Below are positions 32,500 through 40,289 of a stretch of DNA of 41,207 nt, piece by piece; position 1 is the stretch's first letter, and every line of letters begins with the position of its first letter. The notes under the pieces are model-generated. The model saw nothing but the letters and a program-made list of their open reading frames with translations. It searched no databases and was not told the DNA's origin. Made by a program: the position numbers and the translations under genes. Source of the stretch: Lachnospiraceae bacterium (GTDB taxonomy: Bacteria; Bacillota; Clostridia; Lachnospirales; Lachnospiraceae); assembly GCA_021205305.1 (NCBI GenBank), contig JAJPXU010000048.1:1-41207 (forward strand). Reading direction: 5' to 3'.

Positions 32500-33539
32500 G
32501 AAATTCCCGTCGCTGAGACGATATAGCTGCTGATCTCCTGGACAGTGGAAGACGGCGTATAGTCTGTCGTGCCAAAGAGCAGCTCATGAAGCTCCGTTAC
32601 ATTCGACGCCAGCGTCTGCGGCACGACGCAATCTCCGGCGGAGAGTGTCGCTGTGGTACTCGTAAAAGGAAAGCCCTGTGATTCCACAATCTCATACTTG
32701 GAAATTCCGCTCGCTAAAGAAAGCAGTTCCGTATTTTCCAGACTGGTCGATATATACGGAAGCAGGTTATTGACAATCGCCAACAGTCCGGTCACACCCT
32801 GCTCCTGTGCTTTTTTCAGAATCTGTGTAAGCACCGTTCTCTGACGCTCGGTTCTCTTATAATCCCAGCCGGTCGTATAGCGGATCCGACAGTATGCCAT
32901 CGCCTGGATTCCGGTCAGCGTCTGCGTACCTGACGAGGTCACTTCTGTGTAAGAACGGCCAGTCACCTCAGAGGTCTCCACCAGATAAGCGTTCAGCCAG
33001 TAGACCTCCTCATCGTCCAGTGTCACCTCAACGCCGCCAAGTTCGTCAACCACTTCAATCACAGCCTCAAAATCCACCGTGACATAATCCTCAATATCCA
33101 GATCAAGATTTTTGTTCAGCATATTGACCGCTAGGCTCGCTCCGCCATAGGCATACGCCTCTGTCGCCTTTCGGTAAGAGCCATCCGTATTATCCAGATA
33201 AGTATCACGGTAAATCGACACCAGCTTAATGTCGCCGCTTCTCTTATTGATGCTCGCAATGATAATCGTATCACTGCGGGTACCGCTCTCCAGCTCCCCT
33301 TCGCGCGAATCTACGCCGAAAATGGCAATGTTCCGATAACCGGACGATGTCACCCCGCTATTGACCAGGATATCCGACAGCTTCTCGCGATCCAGCTGTC
33401 CAAGCACACCAAGTCCGGCAATTCCGACCGCCGCAATCAATAACAGCAGGATACCAAGCACCCAGAATATCTTTCTTTTTTTCTTCTTTTTTTTCTGTTT
33501 TTTCATTTTCCCTTTTCGGTCTTTGCCATTCTCCGGCAC
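32496..33539 (-). CDS. LytR-CpsA-Psr (LCP) family protein, main part
   Basis: A protein of 336-347 aa (depending on start) that in this family attaches undecaprenyl-linked glycopolymers to peptidoglycan outside the membrane. After a Lys-rich stretch there is one helix (IFWVLGILLLLIAAVGIAGLGVLG), then the LCP domain: NIAIFGVDSREG, TRSDTIIIASIN, LVSIYRDTYLD, YVTVDFEAVIEVVDELGGVEV, AMAYCRIRYT and DYKRTERQRTVL, including the Arg/Asp residues that bind the lipid pyrophosphate. It fits its location among polysaccharide genes. The frame continues upstream without a shift into the Tyr/Gln-rich ORF at 33651-33929 except for one TGA, so this is probably the C-terminal part of a longer gene. Possible starts are GTG 33539 or ATG 33506 (MKKQKKKK); both have weak ribosome sites. 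Confidence 0.88.
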   Translation of the reverse strand: MPENGKDRKGKMKKQKKKKKKRKIFWVLGILLLLIAAVGIAGLGVLGQLDREKLSDILVNSGVTSSGYRNIAIFGVDSREGELESGTRSDTIIIASINKRSGDIKLVSIYRDTYLDNTDGSYRKATEAYAYGGASLAVNMLNKNLDLDIEDYVTVDFEAVIEVVDELGGVEVTLDDEEVYWLNAYLVETSEVTGRSYTEVTSSGTQTLTGIQAMAYCRIRYTTGWDYKRTERQRTVLTQILKKAQEQGVTGLLAIVNNLLPYISTSLENTELLSLASGISKYEIVESQGFPFTSTTATLSAGDCVVPQTLASNVTELHELLFGTTDYTPSSTVQEISSYIVSATGIS

Positions 33540-33650
33540 AGGCGATCCATAAAAATCCTGGCCGTAATTTCCCTGAAAATTGTCCTGCTGACTATAATAA
33601 TTCCCCTGCGGGCCATAATAACTTGGCCCCTGCTGCGTATCCTCAGGCTG

Positions 33651-33929
33651 TCAATAATACTGATCTCCATAATACTGACCTCCGTTCAGGCTGCCGCCCG
33701 GCTGACCATAATACTGATCCCCATAATACTGACCGCCATTCACGCTGCCGCCCGGCTGATCGTAATATGGATTCCCATAATACTGACCGCCATTCACGCT
33801 GCCGTCCGGCTGCCCGTAATACTGACTGTCATAGTATTGGCCATCTGCGGCGTTATCCGGCCAGTCCCCATACTCCTGGCCATCCTGGTAATTATTACTG
33901 TCCTGATTCTGATTTTTACTCTTTCTCAT
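33651..33929 (-). pseudogene. Tyr/Gln/Gly-rich N-terminal tail of the LCP gene, cut by TGA
   Basis: A 92-aa ORF made of an 18-aa (54-bp) repeat, such as QYYGDQYYGQPGGSLNGG, in about three and a half copies. In the fourth copy the Gly codon of YYGQP is TGA (33651-33653). Beyond it the same frame continues ...QPEDTQQGPSYYGPQGNYYS into the LCP protein, so both ORFs were one gene of about 477 codons. A single G-to-T change (GGA to TGA) explains the break. Lachnospiraceae LCP proteins often carry such low-complexity cytoplasmic tails before the membrane helix. Whether this is a real nonsense mutation, a sequencing error or a recoded stop cannot be told from sequence. The ATG follows AGAAAGGGGAGCACACC. 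Confidence 0.8.
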
Positions 33930-33957
33930 GGTGTGCTCCCCTTTCTCTGGTTAGGAG

Positions 33958-34105
33958 CTGTCGCAAAATAATATGTTCAGATTGTGCCGGATAATGCGTG
34001 AAGCACAAGCGATAAAAACGTAGGCGCAGCGGGCTGCGCTGAGGATTTTATCGCTTGCGATTCGCGTGTTAGCCGGTGCAAGATGGGCATATAATTTCGC
34101 GACAG
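33958..34105. repeat. 148-bp nested palindrome upstream of the LCP gene
   Basis: The segment is bounded by CTGTCGC (33958-33964) and GCGACAG (34099-34105), with further pairing inward. At the centre AAGCGATAAAA (34007-34017) pairs perfectly with TTTTATCGCTT (34046-34056), enclosing CGCAG-cggg-CTGCG. It would form one long hairpin in RNA or a cruciform in DNA. No coding potential. Confidence 0.75.
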
Positions 34106-34171
34106 ATCCTTAATCCCCTCATCATTCCCGTTTACCCAGAACTGTCACCCATATTCTTTCCTAAACCCCCA

Positions 34172-34226
34172 TACCCGCTTTGCGGGTACCACTCACCCTC
34201 GTGGTTGCTGCGTGCCAGTGGCACGC
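34172..34226. repeat. Two hairpins after the sugar-transferase gene
   Basis: TACCCGC-ttt-GCGGGTA (34172-34188) and GCGTGCC-agt-GGCACGC (34210-34226), both perfect. The second lies 15 nt past the sugar-transferase stop. With its flanks (GCTG...CGTTT) it is the third member of the variable-stem hairpin family also seen at 29551 and 32335. Neither has a T-run. The rest of the 311-nt gap, apart from the palindrome at 33958-34105, shows nothing recognisable. Confidence 0.7.
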
Positions 34227-34240
34227 GTTTCATGTCCCGA

Positions 34241-35638
34241 TTAGTACGCATTCTTATTAACAAACCCTTTGAATAACGTCATCGCCAGTATTTTTACATC
34301 CAGGCTCATCGTCCAGTTTTCAATGTAGTAAAGATCGTAGTCGATTCTTTTCCGGATGGAAGTATTTCCGCGGTAACCATGCACCTGCGCCCACCCGGTC
34401 ATGCCGGGCCGCACCTGGTGCTTGACCATATAACGCGGTATTTCCTCCCGGAACTTCTCTACATACTGAGGCCGCTCCGGCCTTGGACCTACCAGCGACA
34501 TATCCCCTTTTAATACATTAAAAAACTGCGGCATTTCATCAATGCTGGTGCGCCGGATAAATTTCCCCACGGGTGTCACGCGCGGGTCATTCCGCGTTGT
34601 CCAGCCGCGGCGCTCCTCCGCGTCCGTCTGCTGCTCCATAGAACGGAATTTGTACATACGAAACGGCTTATTGTGCAGGCCGACTCGTTCCTGCGAAAAG
34701 ATAATCGGCCCTTTCGAAGTGACTTTAATCGCCACCGCTGTCACCAACATAACCGGAGAAAACAAAACAATACAGAAAATCGAACCGATGATATCCACAA
34801 TCCGCTTCATCGTCGCACTGAACGTATTAGAAAGCGGGACATGGCGGATGTTAATCACGGGCAGCCCCAGAATATCCTCCGTATAAGGCTTTGTTGGAAT
34901 AATATTGCTGTAATCCGGAATAAATTTCGTGTGAACACCGGACTTTTCACACATTGCCACAATCCGCTCCAGCTTATAATACTCATTCAGGCCGACCGTA
35001 ATCGCGATCTCGTCCGGCGTATGATAAGTCAAAAGCGTATTCAGGCTGCCGATCGGTCCCAGCACTTCCACCCCCCTGTAGCGTGTCCCCTTCTCCGTAT
35101 CATCGCTGAGAATGCCAAGTATCTGATAGCCCCACTGCGGGTTCTGCACAATGCGGTCAATATACTCTTCTGCCGCGCGGCTGTAACCCACAAGCAGAAT
35201 ATATCTCTGATTCAGGCCCAACGAGCGGGCACGCATCAGCACCATCCGTACCAGATTGCGCTCCAGAATGGTCAGCGTCACATTCAGCACCAGAAAAACC
35301 GAAAGCAGCATACGGGAGACATCCATCTGTCGAATCAGGAAAAGTACCGCCATGGCCGCCAGGCCGCCGACCGCATTTGCTTTGATAATATTGCTGCCTT
35401 CCCGCCGTCTGCCTTCCAGACGATTCGGCACATACAGATTAAACGCGTAATAGAGTATCAAAAAAAATGGCACGATCGCAACAAGTGCCATCAGATAAAG
35501 TTCCCGCGGCAAAACGCCCATCCCCATGCGCCTTGAAACAGAAACCATGACATACCATCCCGTCATGTACGAGAAGATAATCACGAGCGCATCCAGTATG
35601 ACCTGAAGCCGGTTAAAATATTTTTCGTTTTCCTTCAA
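34241..35638 (-). CDS. Polyprenyl glycosylphosphotransferase (sugar transferase, WbaP/EpsL type)
   Basis: A 465-aa membrane enzyme that starts a surface polysaccharide by moving a sugar-1-phosphate onto undecaprenyl phosphate. Four or five N-terminal helices are followed by a nucleotide-binding-like central domain (YILLVGYSRAAEEYIDRI), one further helix (IIGSIFCIVLFSPVMLVTAVAIKV) and the bacterial sugar transferase domain with GPIIFSQERVGLHNKPFRMYKFRSM, RRTSIDEMPQFFNVLKGDMSLVGPRPERP and VRPGMTGWAQVHG. The start is a TTG (LKENEKYF) behind GGGGAGG. It is the third gene read leftward from the divergent promoter region at 38.6 kb, 38 nt after the previous glycosyltransferase. The sugar is unknown. 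Confidence 0.93.
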   Translation of the reverse strand: MKENEKYFNRLQVILDALVIIFSYMTGWYVMVSVSRRMGMGVLPRELYLMALVAIVPFFLILYYAFNLYVPNRLEGRRREGSNIIKANAVGGLAAMAVLFLIRQMDVSRMLLSVFLVLNVTLTILERNLVRMVLMRARSLGLNQRYILLVGYSRAAEEYIDRIVQNPQWGYQILGILSDDTEKGTRYRGVEVLGPIGSLNTLLTYHTPDEIAITVGLNEYYKLERIVAMCEKSGVHTKFIPDYSNIIPTKPYTEDILGLPVINIRHVPLSNTFSATMKRIVDIIGSIFCIVLFSPVMLVTAVAIKVTSKGPIIFSQERVGLHNKPFRMYKFRSMEQQTDAEERRGWTTRNDPRVTPVGKFIRRTSIDEMPQFFNVLKGDMSLVGPRPERPQYVEKFREEIPRYMVKHQVRPGMTGWAQVHGYRGNTSIRKRIDYDLYYIENWTMSLDVKILAMTLFKGFVNKNAY

Positions 35639-35676
35639 ACGTCAGTGCCTCCCCTTAGCAATCCCGGCAGGAATCC

Positions 35677-36645
35677 TTACATCAGCCTGCGGAACAGATT
35701 GACCCACAATTCTATCTGTATCCGGCCGTAATGCTTCAGATTTTTTCGCTGAAACCTCACTTTTTTCTCCCGGCAGCAAAGCGCCTTTCCCGCGCTAAGC
35801 CCCCTGACATACTCCCTCAGATACCCCTTCTGGGCAAAAAAAAGCATTTTTATCAGAAATCCGGCCAACAGAAGCGGAAAATTCAATACAATCTGCGGCC
35901 AGGGCATATTTTTGTAAATCAGATAAATACTATTGCGCGAAGAATAGCGAATCTTGAACTCGTTGTACGGAGAACCGCTCGTCGCACTACCCACATGCCG
36001 AACCACGGCTTTCGGTGCGTAGTAATTGTGGTAGCCCGCAATCCTCGCGCGATAAGCAACGTCCGTATCCTCCAGATAGGCGAAATGCGTCTCATCAAAC
36101 AAGCCTATCTCCTCAAAAACTTCTTTGCGGTAGATCGCCGCGGCCGCGCAGGAAGCGAAAATCTCCCGCTCCTTTTCATACCGTGCGGCAGGCTTTCCTT
36201 TCCCGAGAGCGTAAGCCCAGCCAAAGGCACAGTAATAATCGCCCGCATTATCCATCCGCTCCGGATCATTCATCTGCACCATCTTTGCCGCACAGGAAAA
36301 TGTCTGTGCCGCAGCCTCTTTCCGCGGTGCCTCTATCGCCCGCACCAGTTCCTCCACAAAGCTCTCGTCACAGACGGTGTCATTATTCAGAAGAATCACA
36401 TAGGGCGTCTGGCTCAGCCGGATTCCCTCATTGACCGCACGGCAAAATCCTTCATTGCGGTCAAACCGGCAAACGGCCACTTCCGGGTAATGGGTCTCTA
36501 CAAACTCCACACTCGCATCCTCTGAGCCATTGTCTATCAAAACAACCGAAAAATCCTGCCTGCTCTGTATCATCAGAGAATCCAGGCACGGCCCGAGATA
36601 CTGCATCCCGTTATAGTTCGGTATCACGATTGTTGCAATCTGCAT
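35677..36645 (-). CDS. Glycosyltransferase family 2
   Basis: A 322-aa GT-A glycosyltransferase of the rhamnosyltransferase-like branch (WbbL/RgpA-type neighbours), with N-terminal IATIVIPNYNGMQYLGPCLDSLM, VVLIDNGSEDASVEF, FCRAVNEGIRLSQTPYVILLNNDT (DxD-like NND) and LEDTDVAYRARIAGY. A hydrophobic stretch near residue 255 (IVLNFPLLLAGFLIKMLFF) suggests membrane association. Its ATG overlaps the upstream stop by one base (TAATG), so it is translated together with the 626-aa glycosyltransferase. Sugar specificity is unknown. Confidence 0.92.
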   Translation of the reverse strand: MQIATIVIPNYNGMQYLGPCLDSLMIQSRQDFSVVLIDNGSEDASVEFVETHYPEVAVCRFDRNEGFCRAVNEGIRLSQTPYVILLNNDTVCDESFVEELVRAIEAPRKEAAAQTFSCAAKMVQMNDPERMDNAGDYYCAFGWAYALGKGKPAARYEKEREIFASCAAAAIYRKEVFEEIGLFDETHFAYLEDTDVAYRARIAGYHNYYAPKAVVRHVGSATSGSPYNEFKIRYSSRNSIYLIYKNMPWPQIVLNFPLLLAGFLIKMLFFAQKGYLREYVRGLSAGKALCCREKKVRFQRKNLKHYGRIQIELWVNLFRRLM

Positions 36646-38525
36646 TATTTTCCTTTTCTCTCATTGCTCCGCAGTGAATAATTCCATTTGCTCAGAGAAA
36701 GATTCCGATTGTAATACGGATCCCCCTCTTTCAAAATCCGAATCCACCGTGTGCGCATATACTCAATCTCCGTCTGGAAGCGCCTTGCTTTCGCCTCGGT
36801 GTCTTCCGTACCGCGTGTCTTTGACTCATAATGGTAAAGCTCCGCGTAAGGGTCATACACAATCAGGTAACCTGCCTCGCGCAGCCGCAGGCAAAAATCC
36901 ACATCATTAAATGCAATCGCCAGACGCTCCTCAAAACCGCCCACCGCATCGAACGCTTCCCTTTTGATCATCATACAGGCTGCGGTCACAGCACTCAAAT
37001 CCTGCTGAAGCGACTCACGGTGCATATAACCGGTATGTCCGCGCTTCATATCCACAAACACACTGCCTGCCACTCCGCCGATGCCAATGATAATGCCGGC
37101 GTGCTGAATCGTATCATCCGGATAGTACAAAAGCGCTCCCGCCGCGCCGGTACCCGGACGTTGGCAATGCCCCAATAGCTCCGTCATCCAGTCCGGAGAG
37201 ATCACTTCAATATCATTATTCAGGCAAAGAATGTACTCTCCTTTTGCGTGCTGGATTCCAAAATTATTGATCGCGGAATAATTGAATTCCCTGTCCCAAT
37301 ATACAACATGAACGCCATTTCGTCCATCTATTTCTTTATAATACTCGAAAATTTCACAAGTTTCGCTGTTGTTTTCTACAATAATAATCTCATAATTTTT
37401 CCAGGTAGTCTTCTCAAATATTGAGGTCAGGCACTTCCTGAGCGTCTCCGTTTCATCCTTATTCGGAATCACAACAGAAACCAATGGCTCCCCCTGTACC
37501 GGATATTTCACGCGGTAACAGCCAAAATCCTTTTTGCGGGAAACCTCACCCGCAAGCCCCACACGCGCCAGATGCGCCTCGATTGCCCGCTTCCCGGACT
37601 CATAAGCATACGCTTTGCTGATCGGGTTGTCCGCCGTCGACTGCGCGGAAATCCGCCAGTGATACAGAATACGGGGAACATGGCAGATCCCATCTGCAGT
37701 TTCCGTGCACCGCAGGATAAAATCATAATCCTGCGCACCCTCATAGCGGGCGTCCAGACCGCCAACCCGCTCGTACAGGCTCCTCGCAAACACAAGGAAG
37801 TGGCAGATATAATTATTGGACCGCAGCAGATCCGGAGAAAAATCCGGCTTCAGGTTCGGCTGAAAATGCCGGCTCAGATCCGACTCTACCTTGTCTTCAT
37901 CCGTATAGAGAAGCTCAGGCTTCCTGCCGGCCGCTTTCTCTTCCCGCGTGATCGCCGACGCAATCTCGTAGAGTGCATCCGGAGCCAGCAAATCATCGTG
38001 ATCCAGAAGACCAATATAGGCGCCCTCCGCCATCTGCAGCGCCGCATTCGTGTTACCCGCAATCCCCTGATTCTCCGCCAGCGTCTTTACATGAATCCGC
38101 GTATCCTCTGCATAGGATAAAAGCGCACGCGAAAGCTTCTCATCCTCCGGGCTGCCATTTACCAGACAGAGCTCCCAGTGCGGATAAGACTGCTGCCTCA
38201 CAGAATCAATCATCTGCTCCAGATACGGCAAAGGCGTCCGGTACAGCGGTACCACAATGCTGATTGGCAGCGGCTGCTTCCATCTTTGTGTCCGCTGACG
38301 CTCCAGCTCTGTCTCACTTGCCCGGTGCTGTTCATACCAGGGCTCGTAAGGCACTTCCTCCGGCTCAATCCGGTCGCTTAAACGAATCAGGAACTCCTTC
38401 AGGCCAAAGTGCTGAAGATACTTGATGCCTTTTTTTATTGTATAAAAATTCAGTTTTCGGATCAGTCTGGATACTGTACTCGACACTGTAGGTTCTCCGT
38501 CTCTATTTTTATCTGCTATTTTCAT
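36645..38525 (-). CDS. Two-domain glycosyltransferase family 2 protein
   Basis: A protein of about 626 aa with two consecutive GT2 domains. The first starts near residue 85 (ISIVVPLYRTPLPYLEQMIDSVRQQSYPHWELCLVNGS; DxD-type LLDHDDLL). The second starts near 345 (LVSVVIPNKDETETLRKCLTSIF; CLNNDIEVI; AFNDVDFCLRLREAGY). Such tandem GT2 enzymes often add two residues of a repeat unit in rhamnan-type polysaccharides. I start at MKIADKNRD; the track start 15 codons earlier lies in a palindromic repeat. The ribosome site is weak (ACTAGG). It is the first gene of the leftward polysaccharide operon and has a good promoter. Confidence 0.92.
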   Translation of the reverse strand: MKIADKNRDGEPTVSSTVSRLIRKLNFYTIKKGIKYLQHFGLKEFLIRLSDRIEPEEVPYEPWYEQHRASETELERQRTQRWKQPLPISIVVPLYRTPLPYLEQMIDSVRQQSYPHWELCLVNGSPEDEKLSRALLSYAEDTRIHVKTLAENQGIAGNTNAALQMAEGAYIGLLDHDDLLAPDALYEIASAITREEKAAGRKPELLYTDEDKVESDLSRHFQPNLKPDFSPDLLRSNNYICHFLVFARSLYERVGGLDARYEGAQDYDFILRCTETADGICHVPRILYHWRISAQSTADNPISKAYAYESGKRAIEAHLARVGLAGEVSRKKDFGCYRVKYPVQGEPLVSVVIPNKDETETLRKCLTSIFEKTTWKNYEIIIVENNSETCEIFEYYKEIDGRNGVHVVYWDREFNYSAINNFGIQHAKGEYILCLNNDIEVISPDWMTELLGHCQRPGTGAAGALLYYPDDTIQHAGIIIGIGGVAGSVFVDMKRGHTGYMHRESLQQDLSAVTAACMMIKREAFDAVGGFEERLAIAFNDVDFCLRLREAGYLIVYDPYAELYHYESKTRGTEDTEAKARRFQTEIEYMRTRWIRILKEGDPYYNRNLSLSKWNYSLRSNERKGK

Positions 38526-38537
38526 TTTGATGCCTAG

Positions 38538-38587
38538 TTTAGAACAGCAAGCCGCAGACCGCCTTTTCATTTTGATGCTGTTCTGAA
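38538..38587. repeat. Short copy of the TTCAGAACAGCA-bounded repeat
   Basis: TTTAGAACAGCA (38538-38549) and TGCTGTTCTGAA (38576-38587) bound a 50-bp repeat that matches the ends of the 29520-29620 element in opposite orientation, including AACAGCAAGCC and CTTTTCATTT(c/t)GATG just inside. The central variable-stem hairpin is missing, so this is a deleted or minimal form. It lies at the very start of the predicted mRNA of the glycosyltransferase operon. Confidence 0.75.
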
Positions 38588-38597
38588 CTGTTTACAC

Positions 38598-38626
38598 ATT
38601 TTAGCATATCCTTAAAAAGCTGTAAA
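38598..38626 (-). promoter_or_regulatory. Promoter of the leftward polysaccharide operon
   Basis: Read leftward: TTTACA (38621-38626), 17-bp spacer, TAAAAT (38598-38603). It is back to back with the rfbC promoter, 28 bp between the two -35 boxes. Confidence 0.65.
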
Positions 38627-38654
38627 CCTGTAAAAGACTTTCTGTTATTTCCTC

Positions 38655-38683
38655 TTGAGAGATTTTTGCGACTATGGTAGAAT
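38655..38683 (+). promoter_or_regulatory. Promoter of the rfbC-exporter operon
   Basis: TTGAGA (38655-38660), 17-bp spacer, TAGAAT (38678-38683). The predicted leader is about 145 nt. It contains the palindromic GTGCAGCTGCAGC near 38690, but I see no recognisable riboswitch. Confidence 0.7.
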
Positions 38684-38833
38684 CAGGGAAGTGCAGCTGC
38701 AGCGGATGAGATTTCCGGCGGCGTTCGCCCGAACAGCCATTTGGGAATACAATGTTTCGGCTTGCTGCAGTCATATGATTCGAGCAGCAAAAAGGTTCGA
38801 ATACATCCTATCAGAAATCAGGAGACAAAAAAA

Positions 38834-39397
38834 ATGGGAAAAATTACAGTAGAAACTTGTGAAATCGATGGCCTGAAGGTAATCACCCCGACCGTTTTCG
38901 GGGATGCGCGAGGCTATTTTATGGAAACTTATAACTACAATGATTTTGCGGCGGCAGGAATTGATCTGACCTTTGTCCAGGACAACCAGTCTTCCTCCCG
39001 CAAGGGCGTGCTCCGCGGCCTGCATTTTCAGATTCACCATCCGCAGGACAAGCTGGTGCGCGTCGTAGCGGGTGAAGTGTTTGACGTGGCCGTCGACCTG
39101 CGTCCGGGATCTGCGACCTACGGGAAATGGTTCGGCGTCCTGCTTTCCGCGGAAAATAAAAAGCAGTTCTTTATCCCGAAGAATTTCGCGCATGGCTTTG
39201 TGGTCCTCTCCGACCAGGCGGAATTTACTTACAAATGCACAGACTTTTATCATCCCAATGACGAGGGCGGCATCGCGTGGAACGATCCTGAGATCGGCGT
39301 AAAGTGGCCCATTCCGGAAGGCATGGAGCTGACACTCTCTGAAAAAGACCAGAAATGGGGATCTTTCTCGGAGTACACAGCCAGCCGTGGTTTATAG
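38834..39397 (+). CDS. rfbC: dTDP-4-dehydrorhamnose 3,5-epimerase
   Basis: A 187-aa cupin enzyme that epimerises C3 and C5 of dTDP-4-keto-6-deoxyglucose, the third step of dTDP-L-rhamnose synthesis. Family motifs are intact: FGDARGYFMETYN, QDNQSSSRKGVLRGLHFQ (catalytic His in LRGLHFQ), FDVAVDLRPGSATYG, FIPKNFAHGFVVLSDQAEFTYKCTDFYHP and GIAWNDPEIGVKWP. I start at MGKITVETC after CAGGAG; the upstream 31 residues of the track are leader. rfbA, rfbB and rfbD are not in the window. Its position between rhamnosyltransferase-like genes and an exporter indicates a rhamnose-containing surface polymer. Confidence 0.96.
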   Translation: MGKITVETCEIDGLKVITPTVFGDARGYFMETYNYNDFAAAGIDLTFVQDNQSSSRKGVLRGLHFQIHHPQDKLVRVVAGEVFDVAVDLRPGSATYGKWFGVLLSAENKKQFFIPKNFAHGFVVLSDQAEFTYKCTDFYHPNDEGGIAWNDPEIGVKWPIPEGMELTLSEKDQKWGSFSEYTASRGL

Positions 39398-39433
39398 TAT
39401 TCTGTACGTAAGGAAAAGGCGCCCTATTATAAT

Positions 39434-40258
39434 ATGAAGAAAGAACGTTTTAAACTTCCAAAGGATCTGTATAAAAACAGACGCCTGCTGACAAAAATGG
39501 CGAAAAATGACCTCCGCAACCGTTTCGCGGGGTCTTATTTCGGTACGGTCTGGGCCTTTATCCAGCCCATTGTGACGATTCTGGTCTATTATTTTGTGTT
39601 TGGCGTAGCCATGCGCGGAGGAAGTTCCGCAGAAGGCGGGACACCTTTTGTCCTGTATCTGGTAGCCGGAATCATTCCCTGGCTTTTTTTCCAGGAAGGT
39701 CTTACCAATTCGACCAACTCCTTTCTGGAATACAGCTATCTGGTAAAAAAGGTTGTGTTTGACATCGACATCCTGCCGATGGTAAAACTGCTCTCAGCGA
39801 CCGTGGTTCACTGCTTCTTCATCCTGTTCGTGATTATTTTGTTCGGATGCTATGGCTACTTTCCATCGGTCTATTATCTGGAGCTGATCTACTATGCGCT
39901 CTGCCTGTTTCTTCTGATCCTGGCTTTCGCGTATATCACCAGTTCCGTGGTCATTTTCTTTCGGGATCTCTCACAGATCGTCTCCATTGTACTGCAGGTC
40001 GGCGTCTGGCTGACCCCAATCATGTGGGAAGAAAGTATGCTCAGCTCCTACTCCTGGGGGCCGACTGCCCTTAAGATCCTGAGACTGAATCCGGTCTATT
40101 ATATTGTACACGGCTACCGGAACGCTCTGATCAGCAAACGCTGGTTTTTTGAGGATCCGCTTTGGACACTCTATTTCTGGGTATTTCTGGCCGCAAGTTT
40201 CGCGATCGGCACCTGGGTATTCAACCGGCTAAAAGGACATTTCGCGGACGTGCTGTAA
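39434..40258 (+). CDS. Polysaccharide ABC exporter permease (Wzm/TagG type)
   Basis: A 274-aa ABC-2-type membrane protein with six hydrophobic helices. The typical start reads KMAKNDLRNRFAGSYFGTVWAFIQPIVTILVYYFVFGVAMR, and further in are YLVAGIIPWLFFQEGL and LTPIMWEESML. In O-antigen and wall teichoic acid systems this subunit forms the channel that moves the lipid-linked polymer across the membrane. It lies 36 nt after rfbC and 31 nt before the ATPase gene, so the three form an operon. No SD is obvious directly before the ATG, apart from AAGGAAAAGGCGCC about 16 nt upstream. Confidence 0.94.
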   Translation: MKKERFKLPKDLYKNRRLLTKMAKNDLRNRFAGSYFGTVWAFIQPIVTILVYYFVFGVAMRGGSSAEGGTPFVLYLVAGIIPWLFFQEGLTNSTNSFLEYSYLVKKVVFDIDILPMVKLLSATVVHCFFILFVIILFGCYGYFPSVYYLELIYYALCLFLLILAFAYITSSVVIFFRDLSQIVSIVLQVGVWLTPIMWEESMLSSYSWGPTALKILRLNPVYYIVHGYRNALISKRWFFEDPLWTLYFWVFLAASFAIGTWVFNRLKGHFADVL

Positions 40259-40289
40259 AAGGAAAAGGATAAGAAAGGCAGGTATTCTT

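Noticed and set aside
33651-33653. Selenocysteine or general TGA recoding in the LCP gene
   Set aside because: Other genes here end in TGA (for example PAP2 and the LCP gene itself), no SECIS-like hairpin follows at the right distance, and the position corresponds to a Gly of a repeat, so a simple mutation or sequence error is more likely.
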